This document shows, one piece after another, positions 33,214-41,611 of a DNA stretch of 64,000 nt. The DNA is from Saccharopolyspora erythraea (GTDB lineage Bacteria > Actinomycetota > Actinomycetes > Mycobacteriales > Pseudonocardiaceae). A program made the position numbers and the translations under genes. The first letter of the stretch is position 1; each line of letters begins with the position of its first letter. The stretch covers positions 4,960,001 to 5,024,000 of the forward strand of contig NZ_CP054839.1 in assembly GCF_018141105.1 (NCBI RefSeq). Direction: 5' to 3'. The notes beneath the pieces were generated by a model. That model was not told the DNA's origin, did no database searches, and saw nothing but the letters and a program-made list of their open reading frames with translations.

Positions 33214-34392
33214 TCACACTCCGGCGTAGCGGTTGGCGGGACGGGCGAGGCCGAGCAGGCCCCGCAGGGTGGCTGCCTCGTACCGGTGGCGGAACGCGCC
33301 GCGGCGCTGAAGTTCGGGCACCAGCCCGCGGGTGATGGCCGCCAGGTCGTGCGGGATCGCGGCGGGACGCAACCGGAACCCGGACAGTCCCGCGCCGGCC
33401 CACTCGAGCAGTTGGTCGGCGAGCTGCGCCGGCGTGCCGGTGAAGACCTGCGCGTCGGAGGAGAGCGGCGCACCGTCGAGCTCGTCCAGGCGCGCCTTGC
33501 GCGCCTCCGCGGCCGCGCGGGACTCGTCCAGGAAGACCAGCAGCTCGCCGAACAGGTGGGCGCTTTCCCTCGACTGCCCCGCCGCCTCCAGCTCGCCGCG
33601 CACCTGCTCGCCGATCGAGCCGGCCTCGGCCACGTCGCGTGGTGTCACGAAGACGACGTCGGCCGACCGCGCCGCCAGCCGGTAGGCGTCGGCGCCGTGC
33701 GCGAGCACCGCCACCGGCGGCTGGCCCTGTGGTGGCCGAGGCGTGATCGACGGTCCCTTGACGCTGAACCACCTGCCGCGGAAGTCGATGTAGTGCAGCT
33801 TGTCGCGGTCGATGAACCTGCCGGTGGCGATGTCGCGGATCTCCGCGTCGTCCTCCCAGCTGTCCCACAGCCGCCGCAGCACCTCGACGTAGTCGGCCGC
33901 CTCCTCCAGCAGTTCGGCGACGTGCCGGTCCGGCGCTCCCGGCCGGAACTCGCGGCGGCCGAAGTGCGCCGCCTCGCTGGGGCGCGGCGCGATCCGCGCG
34001 CGGATCCCCGCGCGTCCGGTGCTGACGTAGTCGAGCGTGGCGATCGCCTTGGAGAGGTGGAAGGGCTCGGTGTGGGTGACGACCGCGGTGGGAACGAACC
34101 CGATGTTGCTCGTGCGCGGCGCGACCCGGGACGCGACCAGCACCGCGTCGAGCCTGCCGCGCACCTGGTCGGTGCGGTCGTCGAAGCCGTCGTCGAGCGA
34201 GGACTGCGGGGCCAGCGAGTCCTCGATGGTGACGAAGTCCAGCAGGCCCTGTTCGGCCGCACCGACGACGTCGACCCAGTACCGCGCGCTGAACAGCTCG
34301 TGCGGCCGGGCGTCCGGCTCCCGCCAGGCGGCCGGATGCCAGCCCGCACCGTCCAACGCCACTGCCAGGTGCATTCCCGATTCCGGTGCCAT
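33214..34392 (-). CDS. NtaA-type luciferase-like monooxygenase
   Basis: A 392-residue FMN-dependent monooxygenase, distantly related to its downstream neighbour: LAVALDGAGWHPAAWREPDARPHELFSARYWVDVVGAAEQGLLDFVTIEDS, HTEPFHLSKAIATLDYVSTGRAGIRARI and PPQGQPPVAVLAHGADAYRLAARSADVVFVTP. ATG 34392 is chosen; a GTG at 34443 would add 17 residues but crosses the hairpin described below. The two genes are probably subunits or sequential oxygenases in a scavenging pathway. A leader hairpin (34399-34441) hides the ribosome site, suggesting conditional translation. Confidence 0.86.
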   Translation of the reverse strand: MAPESGMHLAVALDGAGWHPAAWREPDARPHELFSARYWVDVVGAAEQGLLDFVTIEDSLAPQSSLDDGFDDRTDQVRGRLDAVLVASRVAPRTSNIGFVPTAVVTHTEPFHLSKAIATLDYVSTGRAGIRARIAPRPSEAAHFGRREFRPGAPDRHVAELLEEAADYVEVLRRLWDSWEDDAEIRDIATGRFIDRDKLHYIDFRGRWFSVKGPSITPRPPQGQPPVAVLAHGADAYRLAARSADVVFVTPRDVAEAGSIGEQVRGELEAAGQSRESAHLFGELLVFLDESRAAAEARKARLDELDGAPLSSDAQVFTGTPAQLADQLLEWAGAGLSGFRLRPAAIPHDLAAITRGLVPELQRRGAFRHRYEAATLRGLLGLARPANRYAGV

Positions 34393-34398
34393 GCAGGT

Positions 34399-34441
34399 GA
34401 TCCCTTCTGCGGTCTGCCGCCGACAACGGCTGCAAGGGATC
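34399..34441 (-). promoter_or_regulatory. Leader hairpin that sequesters the ribosome-binding site
   Basis: In mRNA sense, GATCCCTT and AAGGGATC form a perfect 8-bp stem around a 27-nt loop; the right arm contains the AAGGGA ribosome site of the monooxygenase gene, 8 nt before its ATG. A short upstream frame (34440-34529, GTG start, 29 codons with three Cys and seven Arg) stops at the base of the left arm, so a ribosome there could open the stem. It does not match a riboswitch class I know. Confidence 0.5.
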
Positions 34442-34529
34442 ACCGGGCGTCGCTATTCCGGCACCGGTGCGGCGTCCACACCCTGGGAACGCACGGCTTC
34501 CCGGCGCGGAGCCGACACGTCCGGAACAC
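34440..34529 (-). CDS. Possible leader peptide (29 residues)
   Basis: GTG 34529 opens a frame beginning MFRTCRLRAGKPCVPRVW, with Cys at 5, 13 and 23 and many Arg, and ending with TGA at 34442-34440 inside the left arm of the hairpin that hides the next gene's ribosome site. Cysteine-rich leader peptides that attenuate sulfur genes are known in actinobacteria; this one lacks Cys-Cys runs and has no clear ribosome site, so the call is tentative. Confidence 0.25.
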   Translation of the reverse strand: MFRTCRLRAGKPCVPRVWTPHRCRNSDAR

Positions 34530-34738
34530 GGTGCCGATGAAGTCCACAGTGGAGGTGAAGATGAAACCCGCCGAATCGTGGCCCGGCCCGGACCCGATGC
34601 CCGGCACGTGCACAGCCCCGCAGCGAAGACGCCCGTCGGGCCGGTGCAACCGGCCGGCGCCGGCACCACCGCCGGCAGTGCCGGCCGCGGTCACCGGCGC
34701 CGAGCCGGTCCACCTACCTCATCGTCCGTCCTCGCTGT
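34530..34738. other. Spacer upstream of the monooxygenase leader
   Basis: Non-coding DNA between the end of the iolE-like gene and the leader region. It should contain the promoter of the monooxygenase operon, but no clear -10/-35 pair could be chosen. Confidence 0.4.
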
Positions 34739-35614
34739 CTACAGCCGGGAGAACACCTGGTCCAGATGCGCGAGGCTGCGTTCGGTGTCGCGGCGAGGCG
34801 CCGACGTCGAGGAACCCGGCCTCAGCGCGGTGTCCTGCTCGATCACGTACCAGCCCCGGTAGCCCGCCTCGTGCACGGCGCGCACCATCGCCCCGGTGTC
34901 GACGTCGCCTTCGCCGAGCGGCACGAACAGCCCTCCGGCGACCGCGTCGGTGAACGCCACGCTGCCCGCGCGGACCTGCTCGCACAGGTCGGCGCTGACG
35001 TCCTTGAGGTGGATGTGGCCGACGCGCTCCGGGTGCTTGGCGGCCAGCGCGACCGGATCGGTCCCGCCGAGCATCAGGTGGCCGGTGTCCAGGCACAGCG
35101 GCATCGGGGAGTCGGCGAGGAAGCGCTCGACCTCGGCCTCGGTCTCCACGTGGGTGCCGACATGGGGGTGCAGCACGGTCCGAAGCCCGCGTGCGGCCGC
35201 GACCTCGGCGATGCGGCCGGCGGTCTCGACGAGCCTGGCCCACGACTCGTCGTCGAGGTCGGGACGCTCGTCGTAGCCGTCGAGCCCGGTGGCCGCCGCC
35301 AGCACCAGCACGTCACCGCCGCACTCGGCGAACTGCGCCGCCGAGCGCTCCGCGGCTTGCACGCTCTCCTGCGTGGTTTCGGCGTCGTGCAGCGGCACCG
35401 CGAGGAACCCGCCGACGAGTTCCAGGCCGTAGCGGTCGAGCAGCCGCTTCGGGTCGTCGGAGAGGTAGCCGGGCGGCCCGAGCTCGGTGGCGCCCACGCC
35501 CAGCTCGGCCATCTCGGCGAGGACGAGGTCGGCGTCGAGCTTCGTGCCCCAGCCGGGCACCTCGCTCACGCCCCAGGAGATCGGTGCGGCGGCGACACGG
35601 AACCCGGTGCTCAC
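34739..35614 (-). CDS. iolE: Inosose dehydratase-like TIM-barrel protein
   Basis: A 291-residue xylose-isomerase-like TIM barrel. The N-terminal PISWGVSEVPGWGTKLDADLVLAEMAELGVGATELGPPGYLS is strongly IolE-like, and metal ligands appear in HPHVGTHVETEAEVE, CLDTGHLMLGG and GHIHLKDV. IolE converts scyllo-inosose to a diketo intermediate in inositol catabolism; related enzymes act on other keto-sugars. GTG 35614 overlaps the stop of the upstream dehydrogenase by 4 nt, with GGAGGTG just upstream: a coupled pair. No iolB, iolC or iolD genes are nearby, so the substrate could differ. Confidence 0.78.
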   Translation of the reverse strand: MSTGFRVAAAPISWGVSEVPGWGTKLDADLVLAEMAELGVGATELGPPGYLSDDPKRLLDRYGLELVGGFLAVPLHDAETTQESVQAAERSAAQFAECGGDVLVLAAATGLDGYDERPDLDDESWARLVETAGRIAEVAAARGLRTVLHPHVGTHVETEAEVERFLADSPMPLCLDTGHLMLGGTDPVALAAKHPERVGHIHLKDVSADLCEQVRAGSVAFTDAVAGGLFVPLGEGDVDTGAMVRAVHEAGYRGWYVIEQDTALRPGSSTSAPRRDTERSLAHLDQVFSRL

Positions 35615-36615
35615 GCGACCACCTCCCGCTCCTCGACGGCGACCGGCCGCCCGGTGCGCACGGACTGCTCGCAGGCGTCGGCCAGCCGCAGGCTCACCAG
35701 GCTCTCCCGCGCCGGTGAGGGGTTCTCGGCCCGGCCGGCGATCACCTCGCAGAACACGCGCATCTCGTTGACGTAGGCGTCGTGGTAGCGCTCGGTGAAC
35801 GACTCCCACGCCCGCGCGGGCCGGGGCCCGGCCTCTTCCAAGGAGTTCAGCGGGGTGCGGTCGTCCACGCCGACCGCGAGGGTGTCCAGCGAGGCGAAGA
35901 CCTCCGTCCGGCAGTCGTAGCCCACCGGGTCGTGGCGGGCCGCCGACAGCAGCGCGTGCGCTCCCCCGGCGAAGCGCAGGGTCACGATCGCGTTGTCCAC
36001 GTCGCCCGCCGCGGCGAACGCCTCGTCGACCAGCACCGAGCCCGCGGCGTAGACCTCGGTGACCGTCTCGCCGACCAGCCACGGCACCGCGTCCAGGTCG
36101 TGGATCAGGCAGTCGCGGAACAGCCCGCCCGAGGTGGCCACGAACTCGCTCGGCGGGGGCATGTGGTCGTTGCACACCGCGCGGACCAGGTAGACCGACC
36201 CCGCCTCGCCCGCGCGCAGCCTGCGGTGCAGCTCGGCGGTCGCGGGGTCGAACCGGCGCTGGAAGCCGACCACCACCGGTACGCCCGACGCCTCGATCTC
36301 CTCCACCAGCGCCGCGCTGGTCGCCACGTCGGCGGCCAGCGGCTTCTCGCACAGCACGGGCGTGCCCGCGGCGATCGCGCGGCGCACCATGTCCGGGTGG
36401 GTGTCGGTGGGCGTGGCCACCACCACGCCGTCCGCCTCCAGCAGGTCCTCGACGGTGTCCACCGCCCTGGTGCCACCGCCCAGCCGCGCGGCGACCTCCG
36501 CGGCCCGGCCCGGCACGGGGTCGTACAGCAGGACCTCGCCCACCTCGTCCACCGCGGCCAGGTTCGCCGCGTGCATGGAGCCGATCCGGCCGACTCCGGC
36601 TACTCCGATGTCCAT
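35611..36615 (-). CDS. iolG: Gfo/Idh/MocA oxidoreductase, inositol 2-dehydrogenase-like
   Basis: A 334-residue NAD(P)-dependent dehydrogenase. The Rossmann fingerprint is IGVAGVGRIGSMHAANLA (residues 3-20), the catalytic-lysine motif is CEKPLA (EKP 90-92, K91), and the C-terminal substrate site includes GGLFRDCLIHDLDAVPWLVGE (catalytic Asp/His pair). With iolE it gives the first two steps of inositol breakdown: oxidation to inosose, then dehydration. Transcribed from a region with two LacI-type operators shared with the divergent regulator gene. Confidence 0.82.
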   Translation of the reverse strand: MDIGVAGVGRIGSMHAANLAAVDEVGEVLLYDPVPGRAAEVAARLGGGTRAVDTVEDLLEADGVVVATPTDTHPDMVRRAIAAGTPVLCEKPLAADVATSAALVEEIEASGVPVVVGFQRRFDPATAELHRRLRAGEAGSVYLVRAVCNDHMPPPSEFVATSGGLFRDCLIHDLDAVPWLVGETVTEVYAAGSVLVDEAFAAAGDVDNAIVTLRFAGGAHALLSAARHDPVGYDCRTEVFASLDTLAVGVDDRTPLNSLEEAGPRPARAWESFTERYHDAYVNEMRVFCEVIAGRAENPSPARESLVSLRLADACEQSVRTGRPVAVEEREVVA

Positions 36616-36648
36616 CTCTGCGCACAGCCTCCGTTGCGGTGGGGTCTA

Positions 36649-36680
36649 TTGGAGCGCTCTAAAAATTTGGAGCGCTCCAA
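36649..36680. promoter_or_regulatory. Paired LacI-type operators
   Basis: TTGGAGCGCTCCAA (36667-36680) is a perfect 14-bp palindrome with the central CG typical of LacI/GalR sites; TTGGAGCGCTCTAA (36649-36662) is a one-mismatch copy 18 bp away. Both lie between the iolG and lacI-type starts, so one regulator can control both promoters. A possible -10, TATGCT, is at 36686-36691 for the plus strand. Confidence 0.8.
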
Positions 36681-36740
36681 TGCTGTATGCTGGTTCACAG
36701 CGATGTCAACACCCCGGCGGGCAGGGAAAGGAGCGCGTTC

Positions 36741-37748
36741 GTGCAGCGGCCGACCATGGAGGATGTCGCGGCGCGGGCGGGCGTCTCGCGCGCGCTGGTC
36801 TCGCTGGTGATGCGGGAGTCGCCCAAGGTCAGCCCGCACCGCAGGGAGGCGGTGCTGCGCGCGGCCGAGGAGCTCGGCTACTCACCGCACGCGATGGCCC
36901 GCTCGCTGGCCTCGCACACGTCCACGGTGCTGGGCGTGATGCTCTCGGACCTGCACAACCCGTTCTTCGCCGAGATCGTCGACGGCCTCGACGCGGCCGC
37001 GCGGGCGGAGGGCTTCGAGCTGATCATCAACACCGGCGGCCGCAGCGCCTCGCGCGAGGGCAGGGCGGTCGAGAGCCTGCTCTCGTTCCGCCCCGCCGGA
37101 CTCGTGCTGCTGGGGCCCGCGGTCCCGGCCGCCGCGATCGCCTCGGCCGCCGACCGGGCGCCGGTCGTGCTGGTCGCGCGGTCCTCCCGGCTGCGCACCG
37201 TGGACACCGTCAACGACGACGGCGAGGCCGGCTCGCAGCTGGCCGTGGACCACCTCGTCGGGCTCGGCCACACCCGCATCGCCCACCTCGACGGCGGGCA
37301 TGGTTCGCAGGCCGCCCCGCGCAAGCGCGGCTACACCCGGGCGATGCGCCGACACGGCCTCGAACCGGTCGTGCTGCCCAGCGAGTACACCGACATCGCG
37401 GGAGCCAAGTCCGCCGGGCGGCTGCTGGAGCGCGTCGAGGACCTGCCCACCGCCATCGTGGCCGCCAACGACTTCAACGCGGTGGGCGCGATCTCGGCGC
37501 TGGAGGAGTCCGGGCTGAAGGTGCCGCGGGACATTTCTGTGATCGGCTACGACAACACCTCGCTGGCCGCGCTCTCGCACGTCGCGCTGACCACTGTGGA
37601 CCAGCCGCGGCGGGAGATGGGCAGGCTGGCCGCGGAGGCCCTGCTGCAGCGGGTGCGGGAGGGACGCACCGAGCCGGTGCGCCACCTCCTGCAACCGAAG
37701 CTGGTCGCCCGCTCCACCACCACGGCCCCGCCCGAACAGCATCGGTGA
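36741..37748 (+). CDS. LacI-family transcriptional regulator
   Basis: A 335-residue LacI/GalR repressor. The HTH and hinge are at residues 5-60 (TMEDVAARAGVSRALVSLVMRESPKVSPHRREAVLRAAEELGYSPHAMARSLASHTS), followed by the periplasmic-binding-like sensor domain (LGVMLSDLHNPFFAEIVDGLDAAARAEGFELIINTGGR). GTG 36741 is chosen over an upstream in-frame ATG at 36687 because AAAGGAG lies 7 nt before it. It probably represses itself and the divergent iolG/iolE pair through the palindromes at 36649-36680 and responds to inositol or a related sugar. Confidence 0.92.
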   Translation: MQRPTMEDVAARAGVSRALVSLVMRESPKVSPHRREAVLRAAEELGYSPHAMARSLASHTSTVLGVMLSDLHNPFFAEIVDGLDAAARAEGFELIINTGGRSASREGRAVESLLSFRPAGLVLLGPAVPAAAIASAADRAPVVLVARSSRLRTVDTVNDDGEAGSQLAVDHLVGLGHTRIAHLDGGHGSQAAPRKRGYTRAMRRHGLEPVVLPSEYTDIAGAKSAGRLLERVEDLPTAIVAANDFNAVGAISALEESGLKVPRDISVIGYDNTSLAALSHVALTTVDQPRREMGRLAAEALLQRVREGRTEPVRHLLQPKLVARSTTTAPPEQHR

Positions 37749-37763
37749 ACCGGCGCCGGTTCG

Positions 37764-39911
37764 TCAGCGCGGGTAGCGGCGCAGCGACCCGCGGTCCTCG
37801 TCGGTCGCGGGGACGATGCGCATGGCGTGGCCGCCGCCTCGGGTGAGCTCGGCGCGCACGACCGCTGCGGAGTCGACCAGCCACCGGTCGATCCGCACCG
37901 CGTTCGGGTTCGTGTCGAGGTCGGTCTCCGGCGCGTCGGCGTAGACGTGGGCGACGAAGGCGCCCGCGCCGAGGAAGTCCAGCGGCACGTCGAGCACCCG
38001 CTCCTGCTCGTCGGTGAGGCTGCCGACGAACCAGCGGTCGCCGCTGCGCCGGGCCATGGTGATGTAGTCGCCGATCTCACCCTGCACGACGCGGGTCTCG
38101 TCCCAGGTGACCGGCACCTCGCGCAGGAACTCGAACTCCGGTGCGCCGCGGTAGTTCTCCGGCACGTCGGCGAGCTGCTGGAGCCCGCTGAGCAGCACCG
38201 GGTACAGCGCGATCTGGTGCGCCCGGGTGGTGTGCACGCGGGTGCGGTCGTTCTCAGCGCCGAAGGAGTCCTCCGGTGACTGCTCCGGGAACCAGGTGAT
38301 GTCGAAGATCCCCGGCGTGTAGTCCAGCGGGCCGGCGAGCATCACCGTGAACGGCAGGGTCACGGTGTGCTCCGGCGGGTTGCCGCGCGACCAGGCGTCG
38401 TACTCGATCCCGCGCGCGGCCTCGCGGCTGACGAAGTTCGGGTAGGTCCGCTCGATGCCGGTGCCCTTGATCGGCTCGTGGGCGTTGATCATCAGCCGGT
38501 GCTGGGCGGCCTTGTGGATGACCCGCTGGTAGTGGTTCACCATCCACTGGTCGTGGTGGTAGTGCTCCTTGATGTCCCCGGCGTAGCCGGTCTTCACGCC
38601 GGGCATCCCGAGCCGCTCGTAGAGCGCGAACGCATCGTCGAGCTGGCGCTCGTAGTTGTCGATTCCGCCGCCGGTCTCGTTGTGCGCGAGGAACGCCACG
38701 CCCCGCTGCCGGGCGTGGTCGACCACGCGCCGCAGGTCGAACTGCGCGTTGGCCTTCGTGAAGTTCTGCCGGTCGCCGAAACCGTCGGACTCCCAGCCCT
38801 CGTTCCAGCCCTCGGCCAGCACGTAGGGAATGCCGTTCTCGGCGGCGAAGTCGATGCAGCGGATGGTGTTCTCGGTGGTGGCGCCCAGGTCGGGGCCCTC
38901 TGTCCAGGTGTTGCGTCCCTTGTGGATCTCCCACCACACGCCGACGAACTTGCCGGGCGCGATCCACGAGGTGTCCTCGATCGCGCAGGGCTCGTTGAGG
39001 TTGAGCACCAGGTGCGACTCGACCAGCGCGCCGGGGCGGTCACCGATGATCAGCGCCCGCCACGGGGTCGGGAACGGCGCCCGCAGCCGGGCCTTGACCC
39101 GGCCCTCCCCCTTGCGCGGCACCAGGGCGCTGCGCAGGTGCGGTCCGCCGTCGATCTTGGCCAGCGTCATGTCCGGGTAGTTGAGCAGGGCGGCCTCGTG
39201 CAGCCCGAGGTAGATGTCGTCGGCGACGCGCACCGCCAGCGGGGTCGCCAGCGTCCCGAGCTTCTCGCCCTCCTCGCCGCGCGGCTCCTGCCACTCGTGC
39301 ACCACACCCGCTCCGGTGAGCGGAGTCTGGCTGTAGAGGTACTCCACCGAGTCGTAGTTCGCCGGGCTCGACCACGCGGTGTGGTCGGCGGTGAAGCGGA
39401 ACTCGGTGAGCTCGTCGAGCACCTCGAAGTCACCCAGGTGGCGCTGATCGGGGAAGACGTGGCGGAAGCCGACGCCGTCGTCGAAGACGCGGAACTCGAT
39501 CTCGAAGTGGCGGACGGGTTCGGTGGTCTCGCGCAGCCTGAGGACGACGGCGGCGCAGTGGCTGCGGATCTCCGAGGCGGAACCCCAGACCGGGTGCCAG
39601 GTCTCGTCCAACTCGTGGCGGGCGACCGCCTCCAGCTCGGCCGACTCCCCCAGCCTGCCGCCGTCGCCGAGCTCGAAACCCAGTCGCGACCAGTCGATGA
39701 CGGTGCGGCCCGACTTGCCGACCGAGTACTCCGGCCTTCCTGCGCGCACGCGGAAGTGCGCGCTGACCGAGCCGTCGGGCGAGGTGGTGGTGACCGGCTC
39801 GCCTGCGGCGTGGGCCGCGGTCGCCGGGACCCAGCTCGCGACGCCCAGCATGCCGGTCGCCAGCCCGGTGGCCTTGGCGAAGGTCCGTCGGTTGATCACG
39901 TGCTCGGACAT
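37764..39911 (-). CDS. Secreted glycoside hydrolase family 97 enzyme
   Basis: A 715-residue GH97 protein, in the SusB-like alpha-glucosidase/alpha-galactosidase family. A twin-arginine signal is at the N-terminus (NRRTFAKATGLATGMLGVASWVPATAAHA). The N-terminal beta-sandwich (about 40-300) is followed by the TIM barrel with GKFVGVWWEIHKG, EGWNEGWESDG, GVAFLAHNETGGG and INAHEPIKGTGIERTYPN, then a C-terminal all-beta domain. I do not assign retaining or inverting mechanism. It is exported folded via Tat. Its promoter region has a 20-bp palindrome and TTGCAAC direct repeats (39967-40014) like actinomycete maltose-regulator sites. Confidence 0.9.
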   Translation of the reverse strand: MSEHVINRRTFAKATGLATGMLGVASWVPATAAHAAGEPVTTTSPDGSVSAHFRVRAGRPEYSVGKSGRTVIDWSRLGFELGDGGRLGESAELEAVARHELDETWHPVWGSASEIRSHCAAVVLRLRETTEPVRHFEIEFRVFDDGVGFRHVFPDQRHLGDFEVLDELTEFRFTADHTAWSSPANYDSVEYLYSQTPLTGAGVVHEWQEPRGEEGEKLGTLATPLAVRVADDIYLGLHEAALLNYPDMTLAKIDGGPHLRSALVPRKGEGRVKARLRAPFPTPWRALIIGDRPGALVESHLVLNLNEPCAIEDTSWIAPGKFVGVWWEIHKGRNTWTEGPDLGATTENTIRCIDFAAENGIPYVLAEGWNEGWESDGFGDRQNFTKANAQFDLRRVVDHARQRGVAFLAHNETGGGIDNYERQLDDAFALYERLGMPGVKTGYAGDIKEHYHHDQWMVNHYQRVIHKAAQHRLMINAHEPIKGTGIERTYPNFVSREAARGIEYDAWSRGNPPEHTVTLPFTVMLAGPLDYTPGIFDITWFPEQSPEDSFGAENDRTRVHTTRAHQIALYPVLLSGLQQLADVPENYRGAPEFEFLREVPVTWDETRVVQGEIGDYITMARRSGDRWFVGSLTDEQERVLDVPLDFLGAGAFVAHVYADAPETDLDTNPNAVRIDRWLVDSAAVVRAELTRGGGHAMRIVPATDEDRGSLRRYPR

Positions 39912-39966
39912 GGGGACTCCTTCGTCGGTGATCCGCGGCACAGCCGGTGGGCGATTGAAGCAGCGG

Positions 39967-40014
39967 CACCTTGACCGGTCAAGGTGCACGAGAGCGCTTG
40001 CAACGGTTTGCAAC
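39967..40014. promoter_or_regulatory. Operators upstream of the GH97 gene
   Basis: CACCTTGACCGGTCAAGGTG (39967-39986) is a perfect 20-bp palindrome. CTTGCAAC and TTGCAAC (39997-40004 and 40008-40014) form direct repeats 10 bp apart, similar to the CTTGCA motifs bound by maltose-type LacI regulators of streptomycetes. Both lie 56-103 bp upstream of the GH97 start. Confidence 0.6.
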
Positions 40015-40141
40015 ACCCTCCGCACGCGCCCGTTCCAGGTCAGCGGACAGACGAGGAGTCACACGTATACATGGGAATCCGTCTCCCCGAGCCCGACGGG
40101 ACCGTCGAAACACTTTGCAGTCTCGGCCGTCGGCGGAGACG

Positions 40142-40176
40142 CGAGCGCCCCGGCACCGAAAGTGCCGGGGCGCTCG
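40142..40176. terminator. Terminator after corA
   Basis: CGAGCGCCCCGGCAC and GTGCCGGGGCGCTCG form a perfect 15-bp stem with loop CGAAA, 11 nt past the CorA stop. Confidence 0.8.
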
Positions 40177-40186
40177 TGGGAGGTGG

Positions 40187-41332
40187 TCAGAGCCAGTCGC
40201 GGCGCTTGAACACCGCGTAGAGCGCGAGGCAGACCGCCGCCATCAGGGCGATCGCGAACGGGTACCCGAACGCCCAGTGCAGCTCGGGCATCGTGTCGAA
40301 GTTCATGCCGTAGACCGTGCCGATCAGCGTGGGCGCGAACAGGATCGCCGCCCAGGAGGAGATCCGCTTTATCTCCTCGTTCTGCGCATAGCTGGCCTGG
40401 GTCATGTTCTTCATCTCTTCGTTCTGCGCCTGGGTGACCAGCGTGGCGTTGACCGTGAGGATGCTGTCGAGCATCTGGCGGAAGCCGTCGACCCGCTCGG
40501 CCACGGTCGTGACGTGGTCCGCGACGTCGCGCAGGTAGCGCTGCAGCTCCTCGTCGATGCCGTACTTCTCGAACCCCGCCTCCAGGCTCTGCAGCATGCC
40601 CAGCAGCGGCCGCGTCGCCCGCTGGAACTCGATGACCTCGCGGGAGAGCTCGTAGATCCGCCGGGACACGTGCGGGTCCGCGCCGAAGACCTCGGTCTCG
40701 ATCTCGTCGATGTCGTTCTGCAGTCCCGCGATCACCGGGGCGTAGCCGTCGACGACGCTGTCCAGTACCGCGTAGAGCACCGCTTCCGGACCGCGCGCCA
40801 GCAGCTCCGGGTCGTCCTCCATCCGCTGCCGGACCGCGGCGAGGTCGGGTGCGAGCCCGTGGCGGACGGTGAGCACGAAGTTCGGCCCGATGAACAGGTG
40901 CAGCTCGCTGAAGCTGACCTCCTCGGCCTCGTCGAGGTAGCGGGCCGCGCGCAGCACCACGAACAGGGTGTCGCCGTAGCGCTCCAGCTTGGGCCGCTGG
41001 TGGGCGACGATGGCGTCCTCGACGGCGAGCTTGTGCAGGTCGAACTCCTCGGCCGCGGCCAGCAGCTCGTCCTCGGCCGGGCGGTAGAGGCCGATCCAGG
41101 CCATGGCGCGGTCCTGGCGCGGCAGCTCGCGGTAGGTCTGCGCCAGGCTCACCGGGGTGGCCGTCCGGTGCCCGTCGCGGTAGATCGCGGTGTCGATCAG
41201 CGGCCGGTCGGCCAGCGGGACGTCCTCGTCCGATCGCGGGTCCATCGAGTGCTCGGGTGCCGGAGTCTGGCTCGGCGCCTCCTCGCCCCTGCGGTAGCGC
41301 CTCGACCGGCGCAGCGGACGCCATTCAGGCAT
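40187..41332 (-). CDS. corA: CorA-type magnesium/cobalt channel
   Basis: A 381-residue CorA family protein. A long N-terminal cytoplasmic domain (residues about 1-310) ends in the stalk helix (FRQMLDSILTVNATLVTQAQNEEMKNMTQASYAQNEEIKRISSWAAILFAPTLIG), followed by TM1, the signature YGMNF, the acidic loop TMPELHW and TM2 (FAIALMAAVCLALYAVF), with a basic tail. It forms a pentameric Mg2+ (or Co2+, Ni2+) channel in the cytoplasmic membrane. ATG 41332 follows GGAGG at about 7 nt. No M-box riboswitch was recognised upstream. Confidence 0.92.
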   Translation of the reverse strand: MPEWRPLRRSRRYRRGEEAPSQTPAPEHSMDPRSDEDVPLADRPLIDTAIYRDGHRTATPVSLAQTYRELPRQDRAMAWIGLYRPAEDELLAAAEEFDLHKLAVEDAIVAHQRPKLERYGDTLFVVLRAARYLDEAEEVSFSELHLFIGPNFVLTVRHGLAPDLAAVRQRMEDDPELLARGPEAVLYAVLDSVVDGYAPVIAGLQNDIDEIETEVFGADPHVSRRIYELSREVIEFQRATRPLLGMLQSLEAGFEKYGIDEELQRYLRDVADHVTTVAERVDGFRQMLDSILTVNATLVTQAQNEEMKNMTQASYAQNEEIKRISSWAAILFAPTLIGTVYGMNFDTMPELHWAFGYPFAIALMAAVCLALYAVFKRRDWL

Positions 41333-41611
41333 GAGCGCCTCCGGGCCGCCGGGACGGTCGCCTGCCGGGCGGGAGCCCACCTGAAGCGCGGGGACGACGC
41401 GCGAGGCCGCTGAGGACGGTCGCCACGACACCACCTCCCGCACGAACCGGGCACCCGGTTTCCGCACCCGCGTGTTCGAACACCACGCCGACCTGCGCCG
41501 ACGCGCGCCGCGACGGCGTCGCGGCCGACAGCGTCGGCGGGCCGACCATACCCGACCTGACACGATCCGGTTCACTCGCGACCGCGCCCGGCGGCCCGCG
41601 ACCGACGGACG

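Noticed and set aside
34393-34443. Start at GTG 34443 for the second monooxygenase, adding 17 residues with three cysteines.
   Set aside because: It runs through the perfect hairpin and the ribosome site of ATG 34392; family members begin near MAPESGMHLAVALDG.
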